In this document: positions 9,077 to 20,347 of the stretch, in pieces | How the letters are laid out: each line of letters opens with the position of its first letter | How positions within the stretch are numbered: the first letter of the stretch is position 1 | Assembly (NCBI GenBank): GCA_016584305.1 | Contig: JACEEZ010013551.1 | Span: 80,001-144,000 of the forward strand | Reading direction: 5' to 3' | Origin: Chionoecetes opilio | Taxonomy: Eukaryota; Arthropoda; Malacostraca; Decapoda; Majidae | DNA: 64,000 nucleotides | The notes under the pieces: generated by a model | Told to the model about the DNA's origin: nothing | Databases searched by the model: none | The model's input: only the letters and a program-made list of their open reading frames with translations | Program-made: the position numbers and the translations under genes

Positions 9077-10700
9077 AATCAATCAATCATTGGGGGCATA
9101 CGCCGGGGGGCGCGTCGCCTCGCCCACCCTACGACGCCACTCCCGGGGTTCACCACGCGCGAGTTCCCATGCAGGCTCCTTTCCCATACCAAGCAGCTCT
9201 CGACAAGAAACATCAACTTGCCCCAGCCACGAGCCTTGTGGGCGCCCCCTTGGTCCTCCTCCACGCCGGATTGTCTCTTACAGATACAACCCGATGGGAA
9301 GGATCGGTTTCAGGGTAGCGTGCCACATGCCCATATAGCCGAAGTTGGCGCTGACGGACTATGCAGGTAATAGGCCTCGATTCAGTCTCACGGTGCAATC
9401 GCTGATTTGACACGTAATCATCCCAGCGATACCCCATGATTCTGCGAAGACACTTATTACCAAAGGCATTGATTCGTCTCTTCAAGTCACTATTTAGTGT
9501 CCATGTCTCACAACCATAGAGTAAGACAGGGATCACAAGCGACTTGAAGATCCGGATCTTTGTCCTCCTGCACAGGTACCGACAACGCCAAATACTCCTG
9601 CTGAGCGAGTCCATAACACCGTGGGCTATGCCAATCCGCCGTAAGACTTCTTGACGTGACCCGCCGTCATTATGGACTGCGCTACCAAGGTATGTAAAAC
9701 TTTCCAAGATCTCAATGTCCTCGCCACACGCATGAACAGACTGTACTGCTTCATCTAGTAAGTCTCCAAATACCTGGACCTTGGTCTTGAGCCAGGAGAC
9801 CTCAAGTCCCAAAGGCTTTGCCTCCTCGTGCAGCGCCTCGAGAGCCATCACCAGGACCTCCAGTGACTCAGCAAAGATTACTGCATCATCGGCAAAAACA
9901 AGATCAGTGATCTTGGTGTTGCCGACGGATGCTCCACAATCACTTTGATATACAACCTTGTCCAATACCCAGTCCATACAAGCGTTGAAAAGTGATGGGG
10001 CAAGGACGCACCCTTGCCTCACTCCTGTATTCACAGGAAAGAAGCTGGATACACCTGCCCCACACTTCACAGCACTCTCAGTCCCAGAATACAGACCAGT
10101 TATCAAACCAATAGTCCTTGCAGGAATCCCTCGAAGTCGCAGAAGATCCCAGAGTGACTCACGATGCACTGAGTCAAACGCCTTCTTGAGATCAACATAG
10201 GCTGCAAGCATCCCGTCGAAACTCACGTCGGCGTTCCACCAGGACACGAAGCGCTAGGATACGGTCCGTTGTTGACTTACCAGGCGTGAACCCAGACTGC
10301 TGAGGTCTCTGATGCTTCACCAGATGACTGCGAATTCGTGTCAGCAATAGATGGGCAAGCACCTTGCCTGGTACGCTGAGCAGTGTAATACCGCGGTAAT
10401 TGTTGCAGTCCTGACGGTCCCTTCCCTTTCCAGATAGGGACGACCAGCCCCCTTTTCCAGTCAGGAGGAATGGTACCTGATTGCCACACGGCAGTCAGGA
10501 CAGCATGCAACCCGCGGATCATGGCCTCACCCCCAGCTTTGAGGAGCTCCGCACTGATATTACAAACACCAGCTGCCTTTCCACCCTTCAACTTTGCTAC
10601 AGCCTCTCTGACTTCGTCAAGAGAGGGTGCGGTTTCGTCAATGGGAGGATCAGCATCCACTGCCGGTAACCCAGTGGTGTGAAGCTGCTCAGTTGGAGGG
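9077..10700 (-). mobile_element. 5'-truncated RTE-like LINE (reverse transcriptase)
   Basis: The minus strand carries an RT from the region before palm motif 1 to the C terminus. 10277-10720 holds 'LKGGKAAGVCNISAELLK' and 'PDWKRGLVVPIWKGKG'. 9213-10247 holds 'AYVDLKKAFDSVHRE', 'GVRQGCVLAPSLFN' and the catalytic FADD ('VFADDAVIF'), then 'FTYLGSAV', 'LLYGCETWTL' and 'RLYGHVARYP', a C-terminal layout typical of RTE-type ORFs. Short frameshifts separate the two frames around 10250-10280 and one disrupts the far C terminus near 9240. The 3' end is an (AATC)3 tail on the plus strand at 9077. The endonuclease half is missing by 5' truncation at the 9-bp TSD, as target-primed insertion often produces. 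RTE clade is my best reading from memory of the C-terminal motifs. Confidence 0.85.
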
Positions 10701-10709
10701 TCGGTACCC

Positions 10710-12731
10710 AGCAGAAGCAAATTGTTTTGTGGCGTATGGATAGTCGGAATAACCAGTCTTGGATCTCCCGAACAAGAGGGTGAAGTGAGCGAAGAGATTG
10801 TATAAGAGAAAGGGGAAATTTGGGGGAAATCAGTGAAGATAGGGGGGAACAGGAGGGTAAAAAAGTATGCTTTAAAAGGCTAAAGGATGGCGTACAATTC
10901 GTTTAAGAACATGATTCTGTGGTAGTTGGTATTGATATAAAGAGGGGGGAAAGAAACAGAAAAGCCAAACCAGAGTGGGTTTTAAAACCCGTCGGTGTAG
11001 ACGTGGGTGCTAGGGGTAGGGGAAAGGTTTCAAGAAAGTGGAGCGGGGGAAAATGGGGGGAAATGGTGACTTGGGAGAGTAGGGGGGACAGAAAAACAGA
11101 TAGGGGGGGGAAGGTAAACCGGGGGGAAGGAATGAATTAGAAAGGGAGAAATTAAGAGTGGGAAAAGGGAGGAGGGGGAAGAAGGGTGCGCATGCGAACA
11201 GGGAAGGGCGGTGGAAAACGGGGGAGGAGGTGATCCGGAGGTTTGGGGGCTGCGTTTTAGAAGTGGAAATTGTGAAAGGCGAGCATAGCACCGAAGTGAT
11301 AGGGGGGGCTCGGGCGGAGAGGGGGGAGGCCCCACTCACTTAGAGGCCTCAACGGGGGAGCAAAGGCACCTAGACCAGACCGAGGCCCAGGTGGTGAACA
11401 GGGGCCAGGAGGGTTTGGGGGGGAGGGAGGGCAAAGGGTAAATATGACTCCCTAGTCAAAAGGGAGAGGGGGCCAGGAAGTGTGGAGATGGAGGGGGTCT
11501 TTCGTCAGCACCCCAAGACACACTGAGATGTTTGTAGGAAGCGGAGGCGACGAAGGGCTTTAACCCTTTTGAGATAGGTATGTGCCTTCCGGTAAATTAG
11601 AGTCGAAAGTGAGGCCAGGAAATTTTTCCCGAGGGCAAAATTGGAGGATGTATATGGAAAGTGGGGGTGGGGGGGTAACGAGAGCAAGGAAAAGGATGAG
11701 AAGGATTTGTGGGAGAGAACGAAAACCATGTTGTAGCCCGGGAAAAGCGGAAAATTTCAGATTGGAGGGGACTGGGAGGGGTGCCGGGGGAAGGGCCGGA
11801 AACGTAGATGGCTAGGTCTCCACGTAAAGGGGGGCCGGCGCCAGGGGAAGGGGGAGAAGAGTCCATTTACTGCAAAAAGGGAAAAAGGAAATGCCCGAGG
11901 ACACTTCCTTTTGGGGGCATTTATATTGTGGGAAAAACGAAAAAGGGACAAGATACTTTGATCTAAGGGGCGATCACATAGAAAACTTGAAAAGACCCCC
12001 ATGTTTCCAGCTATGCCGAAGGTTTGCTGGGGGAGGGTATGATTTTGCCAGGCGGGATCATAAACTTTCTCTAAAACAAAGAAAAAAGCAAGGGGTGATT
12101 TGTGACGTCAAAAGGCTGTGGTAAAGTATTTTCCCGGGGGGCTAAGGGGGCCCGTGTGCTTGGCCATGACCATGAGTAACCAAACGAGAAGGGAGAAAAA
12201 AATTTTTGATTCCAGGAAAACCCCATTGACGGGATTTCATGCGTTCCAGAACGCATGGCAAAATAGTAAGGGCCCAAAAAAAAGGGGCGGTAATCTAGAG
12301 GGGGGGTACCGGGGTTTATTGGGTTTTTAGGACGGGAGGAAAGGGCTTCGCCCATGGGGGGGGGGGGGAAAATCCCCAGGGACCAAAACCCGGGTTAAAG
12401 AGGGCTAGTAAAAAGAGGAGAGAAATAGGAGGGAGGTGTTTGAGCATTTGGTAGTGAATCCCGTCAGGGCCTTCACATGTGTCGCAGCAAGAATGAAGAG
12501 TGGAGGCTAGTTCAGAAGAGAAAGGGGCATTGTAGTATTCAGAAGAGGATGGAGAGGTGATAGGAATGCGTTCCCTGGCAGCTTTGATTCTAGTGAACTG
12601 AGAGGTGGGATCCACTACTAACGAGACTGAAAAAGGAGCCTAATTCCTCTGCTACTTGGAATGGCTCTGCAATAATTTGGTTATGAACGTGCAGGACTGG
12701 GGCAACAGGGGGCGGGTGTTTACCTGACAAT
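10710..12731 (-). pseudogene. Jockey-type LINE, RT to start of RNase H
   Basis: On the minus strand, from high to low coordinates: a linker 'PVLHVHNQIIAEPFQVAEEL', the RT entry 'EGPDGIHYQMLKHLPP' (near 12470), a scrambled 'YRPF' and 'QFGF'-like block (12071-12355), a degenerate palm block 'GDLAIYVSG' (near 11830) where F/Y-x-D-D is expected, then 'LKRVKALRRLRFL' (near 11570), a 'VHHLGL'-type block (near 11390), and RNase H up to 'RHKTICFCW' (near 10715). The frame jumps repeatedly, mostly at G or A homopolymers. Catalytic residues are not intact. Confidence 0.7.
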
Positions 12732-12737
12732 GGACCC
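12732..12737 (+). repeat. Candidate 6-bp TSD of the foldback (left copy)
   Basis: GGACCC here and GGGCCC at 21732-21737 flank the foldback. If one copy and the block are removed, the LINE reading frames on the two sides agree. Confidence 0.55.
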
Positions 12738-12799
12738 TACCCATAACTACGTCACGGTTTGTTTACATCGGTGCATTGTGGGGATAAGGCGGGGTCGCC

Positions 12800-13215
12800 G
12801 CGGGTGGACCTACGAAGGGAAAACTACAGCGATGGAAGAATTTAGAGTTATTTTGCGCGAAATTGATATTCCAGGTGCTATATTACTGTGCTCTGTTCTC
12901 GCTGACAACACTATAGAGAAGACCTGAGGTAATGGCTGATGTGCAGAGGCTTCTAAACCAAGAAAACAGAGTCATAACAGAGCCTCGTCAAAAGGTAAGC
13001 AACTGGTAGGTACGTAATGTGTCCCTACCACTCGCTTACTTCTTAATGAGACTCTGCTGTGACTTTTTCCTGGTTTAGAAGCCTTCGCACATCAACCATC
13101 ACCTCAGGTCTTCTCTATGTTGTCAGCGAGCACGGAAATATAGCACCTGGAATATCAATTTCGCCCAAAACAACTCGAATTTTTTTCATCGTCGTAGTCT
13201 TCTCTTTGTAGGCTG
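12800..13215. repeat. Hairpin within the foldback left arm
   Basis: Two roughly 200-bp halves, 12800-12995 and 13020-13215, are inverted copies with about 85-90% identity by eye. They share 'gaaattgatattccaggtgctata' (first 20 bases: gaaattgatattccaggtgc). The same hairpin recurs at about 21245-21665 in the right arm. Confidence 0.7.
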
Positions 13216-13614
13216 TACATATTCATGGTTATGATAGTATTAAAATACCTTATTAATTGAGTTCCTTTTGTTGTCTTTCCTCATAATAAGTAGTGCTACA
13301 TCATGGTGTAAGTGTTACTTGACGAGCCAATGAATACTCTTGAGTTTATACCAACATCACCAACCTTTGCTTTGATTTATCTTATTACTCCATCCATAAA
13401 CAAGTCGCATAACCACCGTGACATTACCCATCCTTGCCTCATGGTACCTGCATGGTACTGTCGTCTACCGATATTTTTGTTCCTACTCATATCTGGAAAA
13501 CTCGCTGACAGTAATGGTTAGGTTGGTATCCGGTCATTTCGCCACACCATAGAGTCATTTCGCCCACACTATGGAGTCATTTCGCCCACACTATGGAGTC
13601 TATAGGAGCTAGGT

Positions 13615-13835
13615 GGTTAGGTTATATTTGTTTAGTTGTCGAGAACCCCCTACCCCCCGCTAGGAGGCTAGGTTAGGTTAGATTTGGGTAGTTTAGGTTA
13701 AATTTGGTTAGGTTAGATTTGGTTAGGTTAGGATAGGTTAAATTTGGTTAGGTTAGCATATCGGTGGGTCAAGCCCCCTGCTAGGGTAGGTTAATTTTGG
13801 TTTGGTTAGGTTTATTTTGGTTAGGCAATTTTAGT
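13615..13835. repeat. Interstitial telomere-like TTAGG repeats
   Basis: Short runs of GGTTAGGTTAG interrupted by 'atttggtta' occur here. TTAGG is the ancestral arthropod telomere unit. The runs are inside the foldback arm and recur inverted at 20110-20195 and 20640-20850, so they belong to the element and not to a chromosome end. Confidence 0.65.
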
Positions 13836-14083
13836 CATTTCGCCCACAAGACATTTCGTCCACATGTAAGTCAATTCGCCCACATATAAGAGTCAATTTG
13901 CCCACACGATCCATGTCACGGAGTCATGTAACTATATCTTCCTCTGGCAGAAATGGAATGAACCACCAGTAACCTTGGGCGAAATGACTGTAAATTTCTA
14001 GTGTTTGCCCATACTCTCCCACTTCCCCCAAACAAGTTTGGAGACCTGTGGGAATGCGGGGTTTTCGGATGGGGAACAAATTA

Positions 14084-16006
14084 TGTAATGCCCGGTATTC
14101 GGAAGAGATAGGATGGGAATTCCTATCATACAATTCCCGGGTTATGTCTGTAAGAAGGAAAAAAGGTTTCAATCTCCATATGTTGTTCTGGGACAAGTTG
14201 TCACCTAGACCCAGCATAGGGAGGAACAGGTTATTCTTATTATACTAAGGTCCATCAGAACTTTTTTGTTCGCGTAATATTTATCTTTCTATCATTTTTT
14301 TCTTTCTATCTCCCACTTCTATCTTCCCCCCCTCCCCCATATACTCCGGATACGAGTCAAAATGCGTGGGACATTTATTTCGCGATCATCGGTAACTAGT
14401 AGATTCAAAAACTTTCACCCTCTCCTCACCCTCCTGACAGATCAAGGAACACTCTTAGATTCTTAATGTCCTTCAAAATAGACACAATAGTGACAGATCA
14501 CGTTAAAAAATGGGTGGGTTAGTCGAGTTATTCGCTAAATTGAAAGTCGACCAAACTTCTATTCCGACTCCAATACCCCGTCGCTCTGAAAACCATGTTC
14601 GTGGGCTTGACCGAAAGGAAATAACACTTTTCCCCGGATATTAGAATAAACGTATTAAATTCTTCTATATCAAAGTAAAAGAACTGCATCATAGGCAGCC
14701 ATTTCATATGCATACTTGTTTCGTTAGCTAATTAGAGTCATTCGAGGTCTTATACTCCCTTCAGTGGAAGCCTTCGTAAGGATCCGAACATTCCTTTTTT
14801 TTCCTCTACTCATCCCAACCTCGCTTTGGTTACCGCGAGGAGTTCAGTCGTCTCCCCACTCCTTTCAAGGTAAGATATGCGGTACCTCGCTCCTATTTCC
14901 CCCCCCCCCCTTTCCTTGTTATAATATATCTACCTATATATCCATATATAGGTAGAGTTGGTAAGTTTCATTAACGCATAGGAGGCCTGGCCTGTCCTTA
15001 TAAGTGTTATTAAATGAGTCTTCTCCCCACTCCTTTCAAGGTTTCCGACGGATGTCTCAGTCTGGCGAAAAACCACGTCACATGGTTTAAGTGAACGCGA
15101 ACAACATTATTACTCTTACATTCCCCCCCCCCCCTTATATTCTCCATGTATGCCTACAAGTGTTCAGCGGCATGTTGTATATGTAGACGATAATTCTAAG
15201 AATAGGATTCAGTGAGGGAGGTTATGCTCTAGAGAGCTTTCCTGTGTCGGATTAGAGAGCTTTCCTGTGTCGGATGAGAGCGCTTTCCTGTGTCGGATTA
15301 GAGAGCTTTTCTGTGTCGGATTAGAGAGCTTTCCTGTGTCGGATTAGAGAGCTTTCCTGTGTCGGATTAGAGAGCTTTCCTGTGTCGGATGAGAGCTTTC
15401 CTGTGTCGGATTAGAGAGCTTTCCTGTGTCGGATTAGAGCTTTCCTGTGTCGGATTAGAGAGCTTTCCTGTGTCGGATTAGAGAGCTTTCCTGTGTCGGA
15501 TTAGAGAGCTTTCCTGTGGCGGATTAGAGCTTATATATGTCTAAGATCTCAAACAAGAGAAATAATATTTCATGATGAATACATAGGATATTTAAAATAT
15601 AGTTTCTTGTGTTATTTGTAAAACCCCAGGTGATTATTCCGTGTTATGGCAATACTTCCCCAAACCTCCAAAAAAGAGTTTTCAGCCTCACTCGGTATAA
15701 TACTAAATATCCACCCCGACTACCAATAATTCTCATATATTAAAAACGTGCTCAGGGAGTAAACCATAGAACTACTCGCCTGAGCTGGTGGCAGCATATC
15801 CCCTTACTAACCTTAAGTTCATTCCCATTTCAGTAATCTCCGCAGCGAGAAGTGTTCGTACTATAATTCAATAGTGAAGTCATAGGACTAATTTTCAACT
15901 CTCAATTCAGTTGTGACGAGGAGATTTTATTAATCAATGGAGTATTCTAACAAAGTAATATCATTCAACCTAAAGGTGTCAGAAACTCGAAAACCCTGGC
16001 ATCACA
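14084..16006. mobile_element. 5' LTR of an LTR retrotransposon
   Basis: This 1,923-bp direct repeat begins TGTAATGCC and ends GGCATCACA, a TG...CA terminus with a 9-bp imperfect inversion. Its partner is 17655-19985. A 4-bp target duplication ATTA precedes it (14080-14083). The two LTRs are nearly identical outside a minisatellite. For example, the 61-residue chance frames at 14528-14713 and 18098-18283 match exactly, so the insertion is young. Confidence 0.88.
15224..15530. repeat. 23-bp minisatellite in the 5' LTR
   Basis: About 13 tandem copies of AGAGAGCTTTCCTGTGTCGG plus 'att', with shorter 21-bp variants lacking one 'ag'. The same array in the 3' LTR is more than twice as long. Confidence 0.92.
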
Positions 16007-16007
16007 C

Positions 16008-16025
16008 TGGTGGCAGCGGTGGGAT
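16008..16025 (+). promoter_or_regulatory. Primer-binding site (probably tRNA-Leu)
   Basis: TGGTGGCAGCGGTGGGAT begins one base after the 5' LTR. It starts with TGG, the complement of the tRNA CCA end, and has the form of tRNA-Leu primer sites. Its place fixes the element as an LTR retrotransposon with plus-strand polarity. The tRNA identity is inferred. Confidence 0.75.
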
Positions 16026-16189
16026 ATTATTTCCTACAAATAACAGCAACAGAATCTCACCTGGGAAAATAGCTAGATAAAGTCAAATTTCGGTAAATTT
16101 TCATACAGTAATCGATCATTATAGTAGGTTCATTAGATCTTTCCCCCTATAAACCAAACACCCTACACACATGAACCACGACCATGTGG

Positions 16190-16390
16190 CAGTGAGCTGT
16201 AAGAAGCGAGCCGATACAGCCGCCACAGCCGTCGCCGCCACAGCCAGCCGCCGCCGCAACCTGCCGCGCGCCTAGCCGCCACGCTCGCCTCAGCTATGCC
16301 GCCCTTCACTGCCATAGCCGCCGTAGCCGCCGTTCCTAGCCGCTACAGCCGCCGCGTCTAGCCGCCACGCCACCCACACGCCTCGCAACC
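16190..16390 (+). repeat. GCC-rich low-complexity tract before the tubulin frame
   Basis: Repeated 'ccgccacagccg' and 'tagccgcc' units raise G+C sharply within AT-rich surroundings. The tract leads into a strong Kozak ATG (accATGG, 16397), whose frame closes after 21 codons. It may be 5' UTR brought in with the captured gene. Confidence 0.6.
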
Positions 16391-16469
16391 ACCACCATGG
16401 CAAAGAGAGGACGTGAAGCCTCGTCGGGAGGGAAGTCCTGGATCTCTCAGCCTACCCATTGACGTCGTC

Positions 16470-16820
16470 ATGAGTTACGCTAATAACCCAAGCGCTAAGA
16501 ACATGTACATCATCGCCGCTGTGAGCGACATCGTGGACGCCACCTCCAAGAAGGGCGACACAGGCTCAGGCAGGGACACACTCTTAGTTTCCAAGATCCT
16601 AGAGGAGTTCCCAGACAAGAAAATGGTTACCTTCTCGGTTGTCCCATCGCCTAAGGTATCCGACCCGATGGTCGAGCCATACAGCGCCATACTATCCATC
16701 CACCGTCTGGCCGAGGACGCCAGCGACATTTGCTGCGTCGATAGCAAGGAGCTCGACGACATCTGCTTCCGCACTCTCAAGTTTCAAAACCCGACCTACG
16801 GAGACCTCCTAGAAGACTAA
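16470..16820 (+). CDS. Beta-tubulin fragment captured in an LTR element
   Basis: The frame (116 codons from the first in-frame ATG; open further upstream to at least 16413) matches the beta-tubulin region around residues 140-210. It has TGSG (part of the GGGTGSG nucleotide-binding signature), '[12 protein letters not shown]', '[13 protein letters not shown]', 'DICFRTLK' and 'PTYGDL', then a stop. 'DICFRTLK' and 'PTYGDL' mark it as beta, not alpha. About 15 residues before TGSG are missing, including the Gly-rich start of the signature. The N-terminal third and everything after PTYGDL are absent, so it cannot be a working tubulin. The frame is intronless and has GC-rich third positions unlike its flanks. 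Another start is the strong Kozak ATG at 16397, but it is one base out of frame. Whether it is translated is unknown. Confidence 0.85.
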   Translation: MSYANNPSAKNMYIIAAVSDIVDATSKKGDTGSGRDTLLVSKILEEFPDKKMVTFSVVPSPKVSDPMVEPYSAILSIHRLAEDASDICCVDSKELDDICFRTLKFQNPTYGDLLED

Positions 16821-17654
16821 TCGAGGAGTGTTCAGTGCAGTGTTAGTTAAGCATTAGTTAAATGTTATAAAATCAAGGAAGAATTATTTTGAACATGAAC
16901 ATTGATAATTTATTTTGTAGACTTGCAAGGTTCATACCTACTCGGTTTCCGGGAGTTGTAGACCCAGGTAGGAGGTTGATTGGGATACCAGTCTTTCATT
17001 GAATTTCATTAACGGACTCAGTCTGGTTCGGTGAGAGTTTTCAAGGTATTTTAATTCAAGTTACAGTCAACCCGACTTGTGGTGTATTCATGTGAAGATT
17101 AAGCGAAAAGTGTTAAATGTAGATTACTGAGTCAAGGAGCTGAGTGTGTGTCTGACTAGATGAAACAATTTGGTCTAGGAGACTTTTCATTTCTAGAATT
17201 CGGAGTGTCTATTTTCACGGGCTCAGCCTGGTTCGGTGAGGGGAGTATTTTAATTCGAGATAGCAGTACTGCTGCTCAACTTTACAGTCAACCAGCTTGC
17301 GGTGTGGCGGATATTTCAGGACTCGTCAGGCTCTCGTTATCTAACCATGAGGGTAGCCGGTGTGCGCCCCTGAGACGTTCCTGACGACGAGAATACGGGT
17401 ACTGAGTCAGGTTTTGACGACCACGTTACTACCCAGGTCAGAGGTTGATTGGGATATTTCCTTTCATTGAATATTCGTGTAATCTAAACACATTCAGACA
17501 CCCGTTTCAAAGAATAGAAGAATCTCTATTAAATTCACTCTAAATTCGCCCCATACACCCATCTCCTCTTGACACAGCTTTAGAAAGGAAACGGAAGATC
17601 CGTGAGTAGTTAATTTGATATTGAAGAATTTAATTTTTCTGGAGAATAGACGTG

Positions 17655-19985
17655 TGTAATGCCCGGTATTCGGAAGAGATAGGATGGGAATTCCTATCAT
17701 ACAATTCCCGGGTTATGTCTGTAAGAAGGAAAAAAGGTTTCAATCTCCATATGTTGTTCTGGGGCAAGTTGTCACCTAGACCCAGCATAGGGAGGAACAG
17801 GTTATTCTTATTATACTAAGGGCCATCAAAACTTTTTTGTTCGCGTAATATTTATCTTTCTATCATTTTTTTCTTTCTATCTCCCACTTCTATCTTCCCC
17901 CCCTCCCCCATATACTCCGGATACGAGTCAAAATGCGTGGGACATTTATTTCGCGATCATCGGTAACTAGTAGATTCAAAAACTTTCACCCTCTCCTCAC
18001 CCTCCTGACAGATCAAGGAACACTTAGATTCTTAATGTCCTTCAAAAATAGACACAATAGTGACAGATCACGTTAAAAAATGGGTGGGTTAGTCGAGTTA
18101 TTCGCTAAATTGAAAGTCGACCAAACTTCTATTCCGACTCCAATACCCCGTCGCTCTGAAAACCATGTTCGTGGGCTTGACCGAAAGGAAATAACACTTT
18201 TCCCCGGATATTAGAATAAACGTATTAAATTCTTCTATATCAAAGTAAAAGAACTGCATCATAGGCAGCCATTTCATATGCATACTTGTTTCGTTAGCTA
18301 ATTAGAGTCATTCGAGGTCTTATACTCCCTTCAGTGGAAGCCTTCGTAAGGATCCGAACATTCCTTTTTTTCCCGCTACTCATCCCAACCTCGCTTTGGT
18401 TACCGCGAGGAGTTCAGTCGTCTCCCCACTCCTTTCAAGGTAAGATATGCGGTACCTCGCTCCTATTTCCCCCCCCCCTTCCTTGTTATAATATATCTAT
18501 CTATATATCCATATATAGGTAGAGTTGGTAAGTTTCATTAACGCATAGGAGGCCTGGCCTGTCCTTATAAGTGTTATTAAATGAGTCGTCTCCCCACTCC
18601 TTTCAAGGTTTCCGACGGCTGTCTCAGTCTAGCGAAAAACCACGTCACATGGTTTAAGTGAACGCGAACAACATTATTACTCCTACATTCCCCTCCCCCC
18701 CCCCCCTTATATTCTCCATGTATGCCTACAAGTGTTCAGCGGCATGTTGTATACGTAGACGATAATTCTAAGAATAGGATTCAGTGAGGGAGGTTATGCT
18801 CTAGAGAGCTTTCCTGTGTCGGATTAGAGAGCTTTCCTGTGTCGGATGAGAGAGCTTTCCTGTGTCGGATGAGAGCTTTCCTGTGTCGGATTAGAGAGCT
18901 TTCCTGTGTCGGATTAGAGAGCTTTCCTGTGTCGGATTAGAGAGCTTTCCTGTGTCGGATGAGAGCTTTCCTATGTCGGATTAGAGAGCTTTCCTGTGTC
19001 GGATTAGAGAGCTTTCCTGTGTCGGATGAGAGCTTTCCTGTGTCGGATGAGAGCTTTCCTGTGTCGGATTAGAGAGCTTTCCTGTGTCGGATTAGAGAGC
19101 TTTCCTGTGTCGGATTAGAGAGCTTTCCTGTGTCGGATTAGAGCTTTCCTGTGTCGGATTAGAGAGCTTTCCTGTGTCGGATTAGAGAGCTTTCCTGTGT
19201 CGGATGAGAGAGCTTTCCTGTGTCGGATGAGAGAGCTTTCCTGTGTCGGATTAGAGAGCTTTCCTGTGTCGGATTAGAGAGCTTTCCTGTGTCGGATTAG
19301 AGAGCTTTCCTGTGTCGGATTAGAGAGCTTTCCTGTGTCGGATTAGAGAGCTTTCCTGTGTCGGATGAGAACTTTCCTATGTCGGATTAGAGAGCTTTCC
19401 TGTGTCGGATGAGAGAGCTTTCCTGTGTCGGATGAGAGAGCTTTCCTGTGTCGGATTAGAGAGCTTTCCTGTGTCGGATTAGAGAGCTTTCCTGTGGCGG
19501 ATTAGAGCTTATATATGTGTCTAAGATCTCAAACAAGAGAAATAATATTTCATGATGAATACATAGGATATTTAAAATATAGTTTCTTGTGTTATTTGTA
19601 AAACCCCAGGTGATTATTCCGTGTTATGGCAATACTTCCCCAAACCTCCAAAAAAAGTTTTCAGCCTCACTCGGTATAATACTAAATATCCACCCCGACT
19701 ACCAATAATTCTCATATATTAAAAACGTGCTCAGGGAGTAAACCATAGAACTACTCGCCTGAGCTGGTGGCAGCATATCCCCTTACTAACCTTAAGTTCA
19801 TTCCCATTTCAGTAATCTCCGCAGCGAGAAGTGTTCGTACTGTAATTCAATAGTGAAGTCATAGGACTAATTTTCAACTCTCAATTCAGTTGTGACGAGG
19901 AGATTTTATTAATCAATGGAGTATTCTAACAAAGTAATATCATTCAACCTAAAGGTGTCAGAAACTCGAAAACCCTGGCATCACA
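17655..19985. mobile_element. 3' LTR of the LTR retrotransposon
   Basis: This 2,331-bp direct repeat of 14084-16006 has the same TGTAATGCC and GGCATCACA ends and is followed by the ATTA target duplication (19986-19989). The 408-bp length difference from the 5' LTR is almost all extra minisatellite units. Confidence 0.88.
18806..19505. repeat. 23-bp minisatellite in the 3' LTR
   Basis: About 30 tandem copies of the same AGAGAGCTTTCCTGTGTCGG-type unit as at 15224-15530, with frequent 21-bp variants. The array has expanded or contracted since the two LTRs were copied from one template. Confidence 0.92.
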
Positions 19986-19989
19986 ATTA

Positions 19990-20347
19990 TGCGTCGGAAA
20001 CACGTAATTAAAGAGTTGTGTAGGGGGGGTAAAATTTCCTAGATCTAGGGTAATTTCCTTATATCTAGAGAAAATTGCCTAAACAAAATAAACCTACCCT
20101 AGCATGGGGCCTGACCCACCGATAACCTAACCTAACCAAATCTAACCTATTAGATTTGGTTAGGTTAGGTTTGGTTAGGTTAGGATAGGTTAGGTCGGTG
20201 GGTCAAGCCCCCTGCTAGGGTAGGTTAATTTTGGTTAGGCTAGGTTTATTTTGGTTAGGCAATTTTCTCTAGATATAAGGAGATTACCCTAGATCTAGGG
20301 AATTTTACCCCCCCTACACAACTCTTTAATTACGTGTTTCCGACGCA
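19990..20347. mobile_element. Central palindrome of the foldback
   Basis: Ends GCGTCGGAAACACGTAATTA and TAATTACGTGTTTCCGACGC are exact inversions. The halves continue inward through 'gggtaaaatttcctagatct' to telomere-like AACCT runs around the centre. The LTR element inserted at its left edge. It may be the symmetric centre of the foldback or a separate palindromic MITE. Confidence 0.7.

Larger units (their letters stand above)
12738..14083. mobile_element. Giant foldback element, left arm
   Basis: This 1.35-kb arm is repeated in inverted orientation at 20348-21731, starting with the terminal motif CATAACTACGTCACGG. It contains its own smaller hairpin (about 12800-13215, centre near 13008) carrying 'gaagacctgagg' and 'gaggcttctaaacca' on both sides. 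It also has a short tandem array of 'gagtcatttcgcccacactatg' (13545-13600) and telomere-like GGTTAGGTTAG runs (13615-13830). Small open frames here recur in the other arm only because the arms match. No transposase is visible. Confidence 0.75.
16007..17654 (+). mobile_element. Internal region of a non-autonomous LTR retrotransposon
   Basis: Only 1.65 kb lies between the LTRs and no gag, protease, RT, RNase H or integrase can be seen, so the element must rely on enzymes from elsewhere. It has a primer-binding site, a GC-rich 'gccgccaca' stretch (16190-16390), a beta-tubulin-like frame (16470-16820), and a diverged internal duplication. Blocks near 16962-17090 recur near 17218-17480, including 'gaggttgattgggata' and 'ctggttcggtgag'. 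No strong polypurine tract is evident before 17655. Confidence 0.8.

Noticed and set aside
13312..13521. 69-codon frame repeated at 20951-21160
   Set aside because: The two are the same because the foldback arms match; there are no protein features and substitutions do not favour synonymous sites by eye.
15224..15530. CRISPR-like regular repeats
   Set aside because: The units are contiguous tandem repeats without unique spacers, lie in LTRs, and the genome is eukaryotic.
16397..16462. Start of the tubulin-like frame at the strong Kozak ATG
   Set aside because: This ATG is one base out of frame with the tubulin-like region and its frame stops after 21 codons; the first in-frame ATG is at 16470.
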